Below, in pieces: positions 25,154-33,349 of a stretch of DNA of 64,000 nt; position 1 is the first letter of the stretch, and each line of letters begins with the position of its first letter. Made by a program: the position numbers and the translations under genes. The notes beneath the pieces are model-generated. The model saw only the letters and a list, made by a program, of their open reading frames with translations. It was not told the DNA's origin and did no database searches. The stretch comes from G965197405 sp965197405 (lineage in GTDB: Bacteria > Chloroflexota > Dehalococcoidia > Lucifugimonadales > JAGWBF01), in contig OZ240206.1 in assembly GCA_965197405.1 (NCBI GenBank), positions 1,240,001-1,304,000 of the forward strand. The letters run 5' to 3'.

Positions 25154-25399
25154 ATGCACGTCAAGGACATCCAGGCAACGGTTCCAAAGGTCAAGGGAGT
25201 CGCGGTCGGCTTCGGCGGGTTCCTGGGGCGGCGCAAGCGGCTGACGGTTGCGGTCGTGGCGGCGCTGCTCGTGATGGCACCGCTGCTGACCGGAGACGTG
25301 GATCTCTTCATTCTGAACCTCGTCGGCCTCGGGTTCGAGGTGCTTCTGCTCCGGCGGTTCGTCAGGCTCAGGGGCAGGAGGCGGGCGGGACGAGCGTAA
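25154..25399 (+). CDS. Small membrane protein, 81 aa
   Basis: The ATG at 25154 follows AAAGGAGG. The protein has a soluble head (VKDIQATVPKVKGVAVGFGG), two hydrophobic helices (LTVAVVAALLVMAPLLTG and LFILNLVGLGFEVLLLRRF) and a strongly basic tail. It starts the replication operon. No family is known. A variant of a short repeat (TTCGTCAGGCTCAGGGG) is read as FVRLRGR near its end. Confidence 0.6.
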   Translation: MHVKDIQATVPKVKGVAVGFGGFLGRRKRLTVAVVAALLVMAPLLTGDVDLFILNLVGLGFEVLLLRRFVRLRGRRRAGRA

Positions 25400-25463
25400 C
25401 AGGCGACGAGAGCGCGAAAGGCGCAACAGACGGCAAAAGCACAAGAACAGCAAGGAGGACACG

Positions 25464-25940
25464 ATGACGACGGCAGCATTGAGCAATGGGGCACTGGCAG
25501 AGGAGAGAGCGTCCCGGCCCAGCCTGGAGGAGCTGGTGGACCGGCTGATGGCGGCGCTGTTTGGGGGCGAGCCTGAGACGGCGACAACGCCCACCCAGAG
25601 TGTGGCCCGGAGCGTCCACGAGGCGAGGCGTCTGTGGCAGGCGGGAGACCCGGACGAGGCTCTGGCGCAATTGGCCGGTCTGGACTTGGTCAACGCCACG
25701 GATGCTCAAGCACGGTGGGTTTACACCGAGTGGCTGGCCCTGGCGAGGAGGCGATTCGGCGGGCAGGAGGCGCTGGTCTATAGCCCCGGCACCGGCAGGG
25801 CGGCTGTCTTGGCTCCCAGGGCTGACGGCTCGCTGGAGGTGGCGGCCGTGCTGGGTATGCCCTGGAGGCCGGGCAAGGTGGTCTCCCGGCGCAGCCTGCG
25901 AGGGCTGAAGCCGCTGAGGGGAGGTCCGTCATGGTCGTAG
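25464..25940 (+). CDS. Hypothetical protein upstream of primase
   Basis: 158 residues after an AAGGAGG site. The N-terminal half is helical (SLEELVDRLMAALFGGEPET; ARSVHEARRLWQAGDPDEAL, like a small TPR-type hairpin). The C-terminal half looks beta-rich (ALVYSPGTGRAAVLAPRADG). It overlaps the primase start by 10 bp, so the two are coupled. No catalytic motif is visible. Helper of the primase is a positional inference. Confidence 0.65.
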   Translation: MTTAALSNGALAEERASRPSLEELVDRLMAALFGGEPETATTPTQSVARSVHEARRLWQAGDPDEALAQLAGLDLVNATDAQARWVYTEWLALARRRFGGQEALVYSPGTGRAAVLAPRADGSLEVAAVLGMPWRPGKVVSRRSLRGLKPLRGGPSWS

Positions 25941-27040
25941 CCAGCGAGCCGGTTGACCTGAAAGAACTCAAGAGCCGCCATCCCTTGGGAGATACGGTAG
26001 AGGCTGCAGGAGTACGACTGCGGGGCAAGGGCAGGGTCCGGCAGGGCATATGCCCCTTCCATGAAGAAGCCGAAGGCAGCTTCACGGTGTACGCCGACTC
26101 GGAGCGGTGGTTCTGCTTCGGGTGCGGGCTTGGAGGCGACGTGATGGACTTCATCCGGCGCACGCAAGGACTCAGCCTCCCCGAGGCGATCAGAAGGCTG
26201 GACGGTCCGCCCGACAGCAGAGCAGGCGGTCCCGGGCTGCCTACCAGGGCTGTAGTCCAGTCCAGGGCGGCGGTGGGACCACGGCGTAACAGCACCACTG
26301 TGGTCCTCCCGCCGCGGGACCCGGCGCTGCTGACGGCGGCGGCTAGGTTCTACGCCGGGCAGTTGCGGCGCAACCCCCCGGCACAGTCGGGGGCAGGCTC
26401 CGCGGCGCGGGAATACCTGGCCTCGCGGGGCATCGGCATAGACGTCGCCGTCCGGCTGGGCCTGGGCTACGCGCCGGGTCACGGGCTGCGACAGGCCCTT
26501 GACTCCGCCGGATTCGACGGAGCCAGGCTGCGGGCATCCGGGCTGTTCATGGAGGGGGGCAGGGAGCGGTTCACCGGGATGGTGACGGTCCCCGATATGG
26601 CCGTGGGCCGGGTCCGGTGGCTGACCGGGCGGGCCATAGCCCCCAACGTCACGCCCCGGTTCCAGGCGGTACCCGGTCCCAAGCCGGCGCTGGGCCTGGG
26701 AAGGCTCGGCCCCTCACCGCCCTGGGCCGTCCTTACGGAGGGGGTCTTCGACTGGCTCACCCTGGCGGGCTGGGGCTACCCCGCCTGCGCCGCCCTGGGG
26801 ACGCAGGGGTTGGAGCGGGTGGCGGAAGCCCTACGGGGCTGTCCTCACATCTTCCTCGCCTTCGACGACGACGGCGCGGGAAGGACCGCAACGGTCAACC
26901 TTCAAACACTGCTGGGCCGCCGCACCGCCGTGGTCAACCTGCCCGAAGGCGTCGCCGACGTGGGAGACCTGGCAACGCTCCCCCACGGGCGCTCCCTCTT
27001 CCAACGCCTCCTGGCAAAGGCGGCGCGCGCCGCCAGGTAA
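25931..27040 (+). CDS. DnaG-type primase (CHC2 zinc finger plus Toprim)
   Basis: 369 residues. The N terminus has the CHC2 zinc-binding motif (CPFHEEAEGSFTVY with downstream CFGCGLGGDVMDFI), then the DnaG N-terminal core (AARFYAGQLRRNPP; REYLASRGIGIDVAVRLGLG) and a Toprim domain with VLTEGVFDWLTLAGWGYPAC and the acidic FLAFDDDGAGRTATVN. It would synthesise primers for element replication. It is shorter than chromosomal DnaG (about 600 aa) and lacks the helicase-binding C terminus, as is usual for element and phage primases. Confidence 0.88.
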   Translation: MVVASEPVDLKELKSRHPLGDTVEAAGVRLRGKGRVRQGICPFHEEAEGSFTVYADSERWFCFGCGLGGDVMDFIRRTQGLSLPEAIRRLDGPPDSRAGGPGLPTRAVVQSRAAVGPRRNSTTVVLPPRDPALLTAAARFYAGQLRRNPPAQSGAGSAAREYLASRGIGIDVAVRLGLGYAPGHGLRQALDSAGFDGARLRASGLFMEGGRERFTGMVTVPDMAVGRVRWLTGRAIAPNVTPRFQAVPGPKPALGLGRLGPSPPWAVLTEGVFDWLTLAGWGYPACAALGTQGLERVAEALRGCPHIFLAFDDDGAGRTATVNLQTLLGRRTAVVNLPEGVADVGDLATLPHGRSLFQRLLAKAARAAR

Positions 27041-27264
27041 GGTAAGAAGACCACCCCAACCCCGCTCCCCTCCTACATCCCCACCTGCAGGTCTCCGGCT
27101 CCCCCTTCGCTTCCCAATGCAAGACCCCGGAAGACCTGCGCCCAACTCACGACGGGGCCTGCCCCGAACTTGGTCTCGGGGCTTGCCACGCCCACGGCTT
27201 CCCTTTGGGAGACCGCACGGACCACGGACACCGGCAACCATCACATCACATAAGGAGAAACGTC

Positions 27265-28158
27265 ATGTCGAAGGATAACGGCAATGGGCGCCACGGGAAC
27301 GGGCAAATCAGTGGCAATGACGGCTGCAACAACCCCGCGAACGGCGCGGCCAGAAACGGCAACGGCGTCCACCCCGACGACGCCATCCCAGTGTCAGGTA
27401 TGGAGCAGGCTCTGGGGCAGGACCTGCTCTGGGACTCCCTGCCTCCCTCAGTCACCGGGAAGCTGGCCCAGCCCCTGGACCCCAGCCTGGTCTCCCGGCG
27501 CAAGGGCCGGGGCGGCCACAGCTTCAGCTACGTCGAGGGCCGCACCGCCATAGACCAGGCCAACCGGATATTCGGCTATGGAGGCTGGGGCCACGAGGTG
27601 GTGGGCGAGGTGGCCCTGCGGGAGCTGGACCAGGTGGACGCCAGGACCGGCGAGGTGAAGCGCATCTGGGCCTACTCGGCCACGGTGCGGGTCAACGTCC
27701 CCGGCGCCCCGTCCCGCACCGACGTGGGGTTCCACTCGGTGGCCGAGGAGACGGCAGAGGGCCATGAGACGGCTTACAAAGGGGCGGTGACCGACGGCCT
27801 GAAGCGGGCGCTGCGGACGTTTGGCGGCCAGTTCGGCAACGCCCTCTACGGCGACCCCGCATCAGGTACGGGGGAGACCCTGGCCCCGGCCCTGCGCAAG
27901 ACCCTGCTGAACCTGGGGGTGACCCAGGGGTTTGACGAGGAGCAGGTGCGGGCCGCCGTGAAGAAGCAGACGGGCAAGGACCTGGACGACCTGCCCGCCT
28001 CGGAGTTGACTCCCCTGGTGGAACGGGCGGCCCGCAAGGTACAGGAGGCTTGCCCCCGTACCGAGCACGGAGCAAGCTCCGTACCTCGGTCCGGGGTGGA
28101 GGACGCGGGGGCGGGGGAGGACGGGACTGGCGGGGCTGACCAGGAACCAGCCATGTAA
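27265..28158 (+). CDS. Rad52/Rad22-type single-strand annealing protein
   Basis: 297 residues from the ATG after AAGGAGAAACGTC. After an Asn/Gly-rich disordered head, residues about 70-190 carry the Rad52 fold signatures FSYVEGRTAIDQANRIFGYG, GWGHEVV, HETAYKGAVTDGLKRALRTF and GGQFGNALYG. Such proteins anneal complementary strands and are common on phages and ICEs. The C terminus is variable and contains palindromic repeats read in frame (GDPASGTGE at 27855-27873; PRTEHGASSVPRSG at 28052-28099). It may promote recombination of incoming DNA together with the downstream nuclease. Confidence 0.85.
   Translation: MSKDNGNGRHGNGQISGNDGCNNPANGAARNGNGVHPDDAIPVSGMEQALGQDLLWDSLPPSVTGKLAQPLDPSLVSRRKGRGGHSFSYVEGRTAIDQANRIFGYGGWGHEVVGEVALRELDQVDARTGEVKRIWAYSATVRVNVPGAPSRTDVGFHSVAEETAEGHETAYKGAVTDGLKRALRTFGGQFGNALYGDPASGTGETLAPALRKTLLNLGVTQGFDEEQVRAAVKKQTGKDLDDLPASELTPLVERAARKVQEACPRTEHGASSVPRSGVEDAGAGEDGTGGADQEPAM
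27855..27873. repeat. Palindromic repeat in the Rad52-like gene
   Basis: CCCCGCATCAGGTACGGGG, slightly decayed arms, in frame. Confidence 0.6.
28052..28099. repeat. Paired palindromic repeats near the Rad52-like C terminus
   Basis: CCCCGTACCGAGCACGGAG, the tail GCAAGCTC and then CCGTACCTCGGTCCGGGG form two copies head to head, in frame. Confidence 0.6.
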
Positions 28159-28188
28159 GCCTTACGGACATAGGCAACTCCCGGGCAA

Positions 28189-28216
28189 AGGGGGCCGCCT
28201 CCACGGGACGGCCCCT
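28189..28216. other. Intergenic hairpin 1 of the replication operon
   Basis: GGGGCCG/CGGCCCC around the loop CCTCCACGGGA, 42 bp before the next ATG. No T tract follows, so simple termination is unlikely. Confidence 0.5.
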
Positions 28217-28257
28217 CCGTTACCGGACACCCAAATCAATAGACAAGGAGAGAAGCG

Positions 28258-28557
28258 ATGAACGACGCCGACTCAATGCTCATCGGCCAAATGGACGACG
28301 CGCTGGCCGTGCTCTGGTACCAGATGTCGCAAATCGGGAACACCTGCCTCCAGCGGGAGATAGAGGAGGTGGCCGAGAGGTTCATGTTCCCCGGCGACAC
28401 CCCTGCCGGCGCCCAGGACATGGAGCGGGCACACGACTTGTTCCGACGGGTCCACGCAGAATACACCCCGGAGATCCAGCGGCGTACGGGCCAGCGGCTG
28501 GTCCTCTGTCCCCACTGCGCCGGAGAGGAGGAAGGCAATGACCACAACCAGGCGTAG
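28258..28557 (+). CDS. Hypothetical protein with C-terminal Cys-His pair
   Basis: 99 residues after AAGGAGAGAAGCG. Mostly helical (MLIGQMDDALAVLWYQMSQI; NTCLQREIEEVAERFMF), with the end LVLCPHCAGEEEGNDHNQA holding a CPHC knuckle that could bind zinc if paired with another site. The last 20 bp overlap the TSCPD gene. Unknown function; likely an accessory factor of the neighbouring protein. Confidence 0.6.
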   Translation: MNDADSMLIGQMDDALAVLWYQMSQIGNTCLQREIEEVAERFMFPGDTPAGAQDMERAHDLFRRVHAEYTPEIQRRTGQRLVLCPHCAGEEEGNDHNQA

Positions 28558-28957
28558 GCCCCGCAGCCTGCCCAGCACCACGACGAAGCTGGCCACCGAG
28601 TACGGCAGCCTCTACGTCACCGTCTCGGTGGACGAGGAGGGGGAACCCTTCGAGGTCTTCGGCTGGCTGGGGAAGGCGGGCAGCCTCCAGCACGGGGTGA
28701 CCGAACTGGCCTGCCGTCTGGTCTCCCTGCACCTGCGGCGGGGGACGCCCATCGAAGAAATCGTTGACCAGTGCCAGGGAATATCGGAAATGCAGCCCTG
28801 GCCCAACGCGATGGAGGACGGAAGCACGGTGTACATACGGGGGCTGGGCGACGCCATCGCCCACGTTCTGAAGAACCTGCCCCGTACTGGATACGGGGGC
28901 CACCTGGAGGCCCAAGAGGAGGTGGAAGGGGCTGAAGCGAAGATAGCCGCTGACTGA
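28538..28957 (+). CDS. Stand-alone TSCPD domain (ribonucleotide reductase C-terminal type)
   Basis: 139 residues. The pattern TTTKLATEYGSLYVTVSVDE, EGEPFEVFGWLGKAG, then LACRLVSLHLRRGTPIEEIV and DQCQGI matches the TSCPD domain that ends class II (B12-dependent) ribonucleotide reductases. Here no reductase domain is attached or encoded nearby. Proteins of this kind on mobile elements are thought to be accessory. One may suppose it binds host reductase or deoxynucleotides. The conserved Cys of the family is replaced, since position EYGSLY has no Cys. A palindromic repeat is read as NLPRTGYGG near the C terminus. Confidence 0.75.
   Translation: MTTTRRRPRSLPSTTTKLATEYGSLYVTVSVDEEGEPFEVFGWLGKAGSLQHGVTELACRLVSLHLRRGTPIEEIVDQCQGISEMQPWPNAMEDGSTVYIRGLGDAIAHVLKNLPRTGYGGHLEAQEEVEGAEAKIAAD
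28876..28899. repeat. Palindromic repeat in the TSCPD gene
   Basis: CCTGCCCCGTACTGGATACGGGG, in frame, near the 3' end of the gene. Confidence 0.75.
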
Positions 28958-28990
28958 GCGGTAGAGCGACAACGGAAAGGCTCGGAATCA

Positions 28991-29022
28991 AGCGGGGCGG
29001 CCTCCACGGGGGTGGCCCCGCT
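28991..29022. other. Intergenic hairpin 2
   Basis: AGCGGGGC/GCCCCGCT around a loop containing GGCCTCCACGGG, which shares sequence with hairpin 1. It ends 28 bp before the next start. Confidence 0.55.
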
Positions 29023-29050
29023 CTCATCTGAAGCAACAGGAGTGAAGGCG

Positions 29051-30181
29051 ATGACTACGGCAACCGACAATAAGGAACAGAGCTACTCGCGGCCCAAGGC
29101 CCGGTTCGACGGGGACGGGAATCTGGAAGTGCGGGCCTCGGCAGCGGGCGAGTGCCGCCGCGCCCTCTGGTACGAAGCCCCCAGCCACACCGTCACCAAC
29201 CCCCTCACCGAGGAGTCCATGACGGTGCTGGAGGCGAGCAATGCCCTGGAGCCGGTGGTGCTACGGACCATGCGGCGGGCCGGGTGGGAGGTGACTCCCG
29301 CCGACGTCGAGAACCCCCAGGAGGTGTCCCTGCGCCTCGGCCCCAACCCCCTATCGGGCACCGAGCCTGGCTCGCACTTGATACAGGGGCAGGCCCTGGT
29401 GGTCATAGGGCATCCCGACGCAACGGGCGTCGCGCCCTTCCCGGACCGGGGTCCAGGACAAGCCTTCGGGGGCAAGCCCGGCGTCATCGAGGTCAAGACC
29501 CGGGGGCCGGAAGCCTACAGGCAGTGGCGGACACTGGGGGCGGAGCGCAGCCACCCGGAGTCGGTGGCCCGGGCCGCCCTCTACACCTACGGGACCTACG
29601 GGGAAGCCCGAGACGCGGTGATAGCCACGATGGACACAGGCTCTAGGCAATGGGACTACGAGGTCATCCCCGCCGAGCGGGTGGCGCAGGCCCTGGAGAA
29701 AGCCTGTGAGTGGCTGGGGCAACTGGGTCCCCACTACGTGCTGCACGGGGCGGACCCGGAGGCGCTGCCGGAGAGGGATTTCGACACCGGGGACCGGCAG
29801 TGCAAACGCTGCCCCTTCCTCAACACCTGCCTGCCGGGGACGGCGCCTGAACCCGGACAGGACGGGGGACTCGCCGAGCCGGGGGAGCCGGTGTCCGACG
29901 ATGAGGCGCAGGCGGCGCTCAGGGAGTACGAAGGATCGCAGGAAATGTTGAAGGACATGGAAGAGGACAAGCAGCGGGCGCTGAGAGTGCTCCGGGTCTG
30001 GCTGGGCCAGCGGGGGACGAAGAAGGCGAAGCTGGAAGGGAGCGAGAAGACCCGCACCGTGGGGCTGGTCCAGACCCGGCGGTTCTCCGTTGACCACAAG
30101 AAGCTGAACTCCCTGCTGGACCCGGAGACCAGGGCGGGCATCGTCACCGAGAACGTCTCCGAGCACCTGCGGGTCAGCTAG
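29051..30181 (+). CDS. PD-(D/E)XK nuclease with Cys cluster (Cas4/RecB-like)
   Basis: 376 residues from ATG 29051 (AGGAGTGAAGGCG site). The nuclease core shows LVVIGHPDATGV and GVIEVKTRGPEAYRQW (D ... E-x-K), then QWRTLG and a helical region. Four Cys that could hold an iron-sulfur cluster are one near the N terminus (GECRRALWYE) and three at the end of the core (CKRCPFLNTC), the arrangement of Cas4/AddB-type exonucleases. No cas genes or CRISPR are nearby. With the Rad52-like protein it could form an exonuclease-annealase pair. A coiled-coil C-terminal part follows. Confidence 0.8.
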   Translation: MTTATDNKEQSYSRPKARFDGDGNLEVRASAAGECRRALWYEAPSHTVTNPLTEESMTVLEASNALEPVVLRTMRRAGWEVTPADVENPQEVSLRLGPNPLSGTEPGSHLIQGQALVVIGHPDATGVAPFPDRGPGQAFGGKPGVIEVKTRGPEAYRQWRTLGAERSHPESVARAALYTYGTYGEARDAVIATMDTGSRQWDYEVIPAERVAQALEKACEWLGQLGPHYVLHGADPEALPERDFDTGDRQCKRCPFLNTCLPGTAPEPGQDGGLAEPGEPVSDDEAQAALREYEGSQEMLKDMEEDKQRALRVLRVWLGQRGTKKAKLEGSEKTRTVGLVQTRRFSVDHKKLNSLLDPETRAGIVTENVSEHLRVS

Positions 30182-30213
30182 AGGAACATTCCCCTACGGC
30201 TCAAGACGCTCTC

Positions 30214-30265
30214 AAGCGGGGCGCGACACGGGGCCGCTTCCCATCCACAGGGCGCGGCCCCGCTT
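30214..30265. other. Intergenic hairpin 3
   Basis: AAGCGGGGCGCG pairs with CGCGGCCCCGCTT (one bulge). A long stem over a 27-bp loop, 31 bp before the next ATG. Confidence 0.55.
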
Positions 30266-30296
30266 CCCTTTCAAACCAATCGCAAAGGAGTCCGAC

Positions 30297-30905
30297 ATGA
30301 CCCGCAAGAAGCAGACCAGGCAGACCGAGACCCCTACCAACAGCCCAGAGGGACAGGCCCCTTCGACAAGCTCAGAGTTCGCCCCCTCTTTGAGTCAGGG
30401 GCAGGCTCCCGTATCGAGTACGGGACAGGTTTTGCTGGAAGCCCTGCGCAGCAACCTCAGCCTGCTGGGGGAGCTGGCGGTGCGCTACGACGTGGCAACC
30501 AAGCCGGTACGCCCGGCGGACCTGCCCGCCATCAACTGCCCCCAGGACGTACACAACCTGCTCCGGGCGGAGATGTCCCTGCTGGCCCAGGAGCAGCTTA
30601 GGGTGCTGCTCCTGGACCGGAGAAACCGGGTGCTGGGCCAGAGGGTGGTCTACCAGGGCAACGTCTTCTCCTCCGTGGTGCGCCCCGCTGAGGTGTTCCG
30701 CCCAGCCGTGATTGAGTCGGCGCCCGCCGTCATCGTGGTCCACAACCACCCCTCCTCCGACCCGACCCCCAGCCCGGAGGACGTGGCCATCACCAGGGAC
30801 CTCTCCGCGGCGGGCAAGCTGCTGGGCATTGACCTGCTGGACCACGTAGTCATCGGCGGGGACGGGTTCGTCAGCCTCAGCGAGCGAGGCCTCATGACCG
30901 GGTAG
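30297..30905 (+). CDS. RadC-like JAB domain protein
   Basis: 202 residues, AAAGGAG site. The C-terminal 125 residues carry the RadC/JAMM signature: SLLAQEQLRVLLLDRRNRVL, GNVFSSVVRPAEVFRPAVIE and the metal motif VVHNHPSSDPTPSPEDVAIT (H-x-H ... D). RadC-like proteins are frequent on ICEs and phages; their biochemical role is unsettled. The first 45 residues are a stack of low-complexity repeats, including palindromes (30359-30375, 30407-30430) read as STSSEFAPSL and PVSSTGQVL. The N-terminal helix-hairpin-helix of chromosomal RadC is absent. Confidence 0.85.
   Translation: MTRKKQTRQTETPTNSPEGQAPSTSSEFAPSLSQGQAPVSSTGQVLLEALRSNLSLLGELAVRYDVATKPVRPADLPAINCPQDVHNLLRAEMSLLAQEQLRVLLLDRRNRVLGQRVVYQGNVFSSVVRPAEVFRPAVIESAPAVIVVHNHPSSDPTPSPEDVAITRDLSAAGKLLGIDLLDHVVIGGDGFVSLSERGLMTG
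30359..30430. repeat. Cluster of repeats in the RadC-like N terminus
   Basis: CCTTCGACAAGCTCAG (a short motif widespread in bacterial genomes) is followed by CAGGCTCCCGTATCGAG and TACGGGACAGG, all in frame. Confidence 0.75.
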
Positions 30906-31021
30906 CCCCGGATCTCCGAGACCGGCAGGTCAAGCCATCCCACAATGGCCTAGCCGGTCCCCACGCGGGGGAAGGACTCCCCGGCGCAGACCCCGGCACC
31001 AACAACAGAAGGAGGCAGCTT

Positions 31022-31765
31022 ATGCTTGCGACCCACGACCTGCCCCGTAACGGATACGGGGGCGCCATAGACACCGAAGACCCCGTATCAAGTGCGGGCC
31101 AGGCCCTGTACACTATCAGCGCGGGCGGCTTCTCAGCCACCGCCGACGCCTTCGCCCGGGACGAAGACGCCGAGACCCTCTGGTTCCTCTCCATGGTGGG
31201 GTCACAGACGGCCCTCAAGGCCATCTGGGCCTCCCTTCTCAAGCAGCCTCCGGAGGCCGCTCACCTCATCAGGGGGGCCGAGGGCATGGCCCTTTCGGGC
31301 GGATACCAGCGGTGCGTCATCCCGCAGCAGACCGTCGGGACCTGGACGACGAAGATAGCCCGGCTGCCGGTCTCCGGCGGCTGGCACGCTCTGGTCTACA
31401 CCAGGCTGGCGGAGTACGCCTCGGAGCGGGGCGACTTCCTGCTGCTGGCCCAGAGCGAGGCCGAAGCCCCGGAGCTTCACCACCGCTTCCTGGACAGGCG
31501 TAGCCCCCTGCCGTTGCACCGCTCCTGGAAGGACTGGCTCTGGCGCAGGGGCCTTCAGGACGGGTCCATCGTTCCCCTCCGGTCGGTGGGCATCGTCGCC
31601 TACCGATGCTCCCCCGACGCTGACCGGCTGCGGGAGGACCTGTCGGAGGCGGTGGCGTCGGGCAGGCTGGCCCTGCCGGAGGAAGAGACCTCTTCCACAG
31701 GCCCGGAGCCTGCCCATGACCGCATCGGGGTATGGGCGGCTGCAAGGAGGGAGTCGAATGGATAG
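31022..31765 (+). CDS. Hypothetical protein, 247 aa
   Basis: AAGGAGGCAGCTT precedes the ATG. Two palindromic repeats make the N terminus (LPRNGYGG at 31039-31062; PVSSAGQAL at 31081-31103). The rest is a mixed protein (YTISAGGFSATADAFARDED; WFLSMVGSQTALKAIWASLL; LPVSGGWHALVYTRLAEYAS) ending with a helical stretch. No motif or membrane segment was recognised. It overlaps the next gene by 8 bp. Found between RadC-like and methyltransferase genes, it is probably part of the element core. Confidence 0.7.
   Translation: MLATHDLPRNGYGGAIDTEDPVSSAGQALYTISAGGFSATADAFARDEDAETLWFLSMVGSQTALKAIWASLLKQPPEAAHLIRGAEGMALSGGYQRCVIPQQTVGTWTTKIARLPVSGGWHALVYTRLAEYASERGDFLLLAQSEAEAPELHHRFLDRRSPLPLHRSWKDWLWRRGLQDGSIVPLRSVGIVAYRCSPDADRLREDLSEAVASGRLALPEEETSSTGPEPAHDRIGVWAAARRESNG
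31039..31103. repeat. Two palindromic repeats at the start of a hypothetical gene
   Basis: CCTGCCCCGTAACGGATACG (31039-) and CCCCGTATCAAGTGCGGGCC (31081-) lie in opposite orientations 18 bp apart, both in frame. Confidence 0.75.
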
Positions 31766-32177
31766 GACGCTGAAGACGGCCAAGCGCAAGAACAAGCGGC
31801 GCAGCAACCGCAACTACGGGGCCTGGCAGCGCCTCTCCCCCGACGGGAAGAGGTGCCGCTTCTGTCCCCACGACGGCTCGAAGCACCTCTGCCAGTCGGG
31901 ACAGCCCCACTTCTACCGGCCCGCCACCGAGGAGGAGCGGCGGGACCCCTCCGAGAGGCTCTACCACTACGAAAGCCCGGAGCACGGCTCGGTGCCGGTG
32001 AAGCGGGTAATCGTCGCCAGGCAGGCAGAGCTTCTCACCGCCTTCTGCAAGGCCTGCGCCGAAGAGTTGAATACAGGCCAGGTGCTCTGCTACCAGCGCA
32101 CCCTCGCCACCGGGGAGGTGGTGGGACTGAAGACCCACGCTGCGAATATGACCAATATAAAAGGAGGGACGCTATGA
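31758..32177 (+). CDS. Small zinc-finger-like protein, 139 aa
   Basis: The ATG at 31758 follows GGAGGGAGTCGA. A basic head (RTLKTAKRKNKRRSNRNYGA) is followed by CRFCPHDGSKHLC and a second cluster AFCKACAEELNTGQVLC, giving enough Cys/His for one or two zinc sites. It overlaps the methyltransferase gene by 4 bp. It may bind nucleic acid or help the methyltransferase. No family was recognised. Confidence 0.65.
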   Translation: MDRTLKTAKRKNKRRSNRNYGAWQRLSPDGKRCRFCPHDGSKHLCQSGQPHFYRPATEEERRDPSERLYHYESPEHGSVPVKRVIVARQAELLTAFCKACAEELNTGQVLCYQRTLATGEVVGLKTHAANMTNIKGGTL

Positions 32178-33205
32178 GACTGGCAGCCCAGGCCAAGGGA
32201 GGTTTCTATCCCACGCCAGCCAGGGTGGTGGACCTGATTTCTGAGCTGGTTTACGGGGCCACAGGCCGCTACCGGGACCGGTGCCTGCGCATCCTCGACC
32301 CCTGTTGCGGGGCAGGGGAGGCGCTGGCCAGGTTCTCCGACCGGCTCCGGGAGGGGGGCGACATCCCCGTGGAGGCCTACGGCGTGGAACTTCACCGGGA
32401 CCGGGCCGGGGCGGCGTCCTGCCGGCTGGACCGGGCCCTGGCAGCCGACCTCTTCGCCACTTCCATCGCCAACGGGGCCTTCGGACTGCTTCTGCTCAAC
32501 CCGCCCTATGATTGGGACTCGGAAGACAAGCGGACGGAGCACGCCTTCCTGACCCACTGCACCCGTTTCCTGGTGGACGACGGCCTGCTGGTGTTCATCG
32601 TCCCCAGGCACCGGCTCACCGTCTCGGCCCGCTACCTGTCGTCCCACTACCGGGACCTTCGCTGCTGGCACTTCCCCCTGCCGGAGCGGGAGGCCTTCGA
32701 CCAGGTGGTGGTGATGGGACGGCGCAGGGCCGAGCCTGCCCCGGACGCCCGCGCCGAGGAGCAGGTCAGGGCCTGGGCCGAGGGGGAGCCGGAGACCCTG
32801 GGCGCCCACGCCTGCCCGGTTTACGATGCCCCCGCCATCCCTGCCGGGGAGGTCCTGTTCACCACCCGCACCGTGGACCCGGTGGCGGCGGCGGGTGAGG
32901 CCAGGCGGTCGGGGCTGTGGGCCAGCCAGGAAGTCCGGGACTCCCTTTGGCCCGTCCGGGACAACCGGACCCGCCCCCTGATGCCCCTGCGCAGGGGCCA
33001 CATGGCCATGCTGGTGGCGGCGGGCTTCCTGGACAACCTGGTGCTGGAGGCCGAGGGGCGGCGCATCCTGGTCAAGGGCCGCACTTCCAAGGAGATGGTT
33101 CTGGCCGAGGAGACCGAGAACACCGAGGTCTACCGGGAAAGGCTCAAGACCACCGTGGTCGCCCTGGACCTGGACGACGGCACTATCATCGACATCGCCG
33201 CCTAG
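32174..33205 (+). CDS. N6-adenine-type DNA methyltransferase
   Basis: 343 residues from the ATG at 32174 (AAGGAGGGACGCT site, ATGA overlap with the upstream stop). The SAM-binding motif is LRILDPCCGAGEALARFSDR and the catalytic motif is LLLNPPYDWDSE (NPPY). The start QAKGGFYPTPARVVDLISEL also fits DUF6094-like methylases. A beta-rich C-terminal part probably recognises the target. No cognate restriction enzyme is evident, so it is likely a solitary methylase that protects or marks the element. Confidence 0.85.
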   Translation: MRLAAQAKGGFYPTPARVVDLISELVYGATGRYRDRCLRILDPCCGAGEALARFSDRLREGGDIPVEAYGVELHRDRAGAASCRLDRALAADLFATSIANGAFGLLLLNPPYDWDSEDKRTEHAFLTHCTRFLVDDGLLVFIVPRHRLTVSARYLSSHYRDLRCWHFPLPEREAFDQVVVMGRRRAEPAPDARAEEQVRAWAEGEPETLGAHACPVYDAPAIPAGEVLFTTRTVDPVAAAGEARRSGLWASQEVRDSLWPVRDNRTRPLMPLRRGHMAMLVAAGFLDNLVLEAEGRRILVKGRTSKEMVLAEETENTEVYRERLKTTVVALDLDDGTIIDIAA

Positions 33206-33248
33206 ACAACCCCCAAGGGACATGACGGCTCATCAGCGAGCCGCACCA

Positions 33249-33288
33249 CGAGGCCCCGCTGCCTTCAAGGGAAAACGGCGGGGCCTCG
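33249..33288. other. Intergenic hairpin 4
   Basis: CGAGGCCCCGC (33249-33259) pairs perfectly with GCGGGGCCTCG (33278-33288). It lies between the methylase and helicase genes, 61 bp before the ATG. A short TCCTTT follows, so weak termination is possible. Confidence 0.6.
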
Positions 33289-33349
33289 TCCTTTCAGATG
33301 AAACACACCGGCAACGAAACTCTATCCATATTAATGAAGGAGAAGGCCC

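Noticed and set aside
29346..29398. A further palindromic insert in the nuclease gene (SGTEPGSHLIQGQAL)
   Set aside because: The arms are too decayed to claim; it is similar only in the CAGGCCC tail and encoded peptide style.
29051..30181. Cas4 as a sign of a CRISPR system
   Set aside because: The nuclease has a Cas4-like cluster, but no Cas1/Cas2 or repeats are visible; Cas4/RecB-like nucleases are common on mobile elements.
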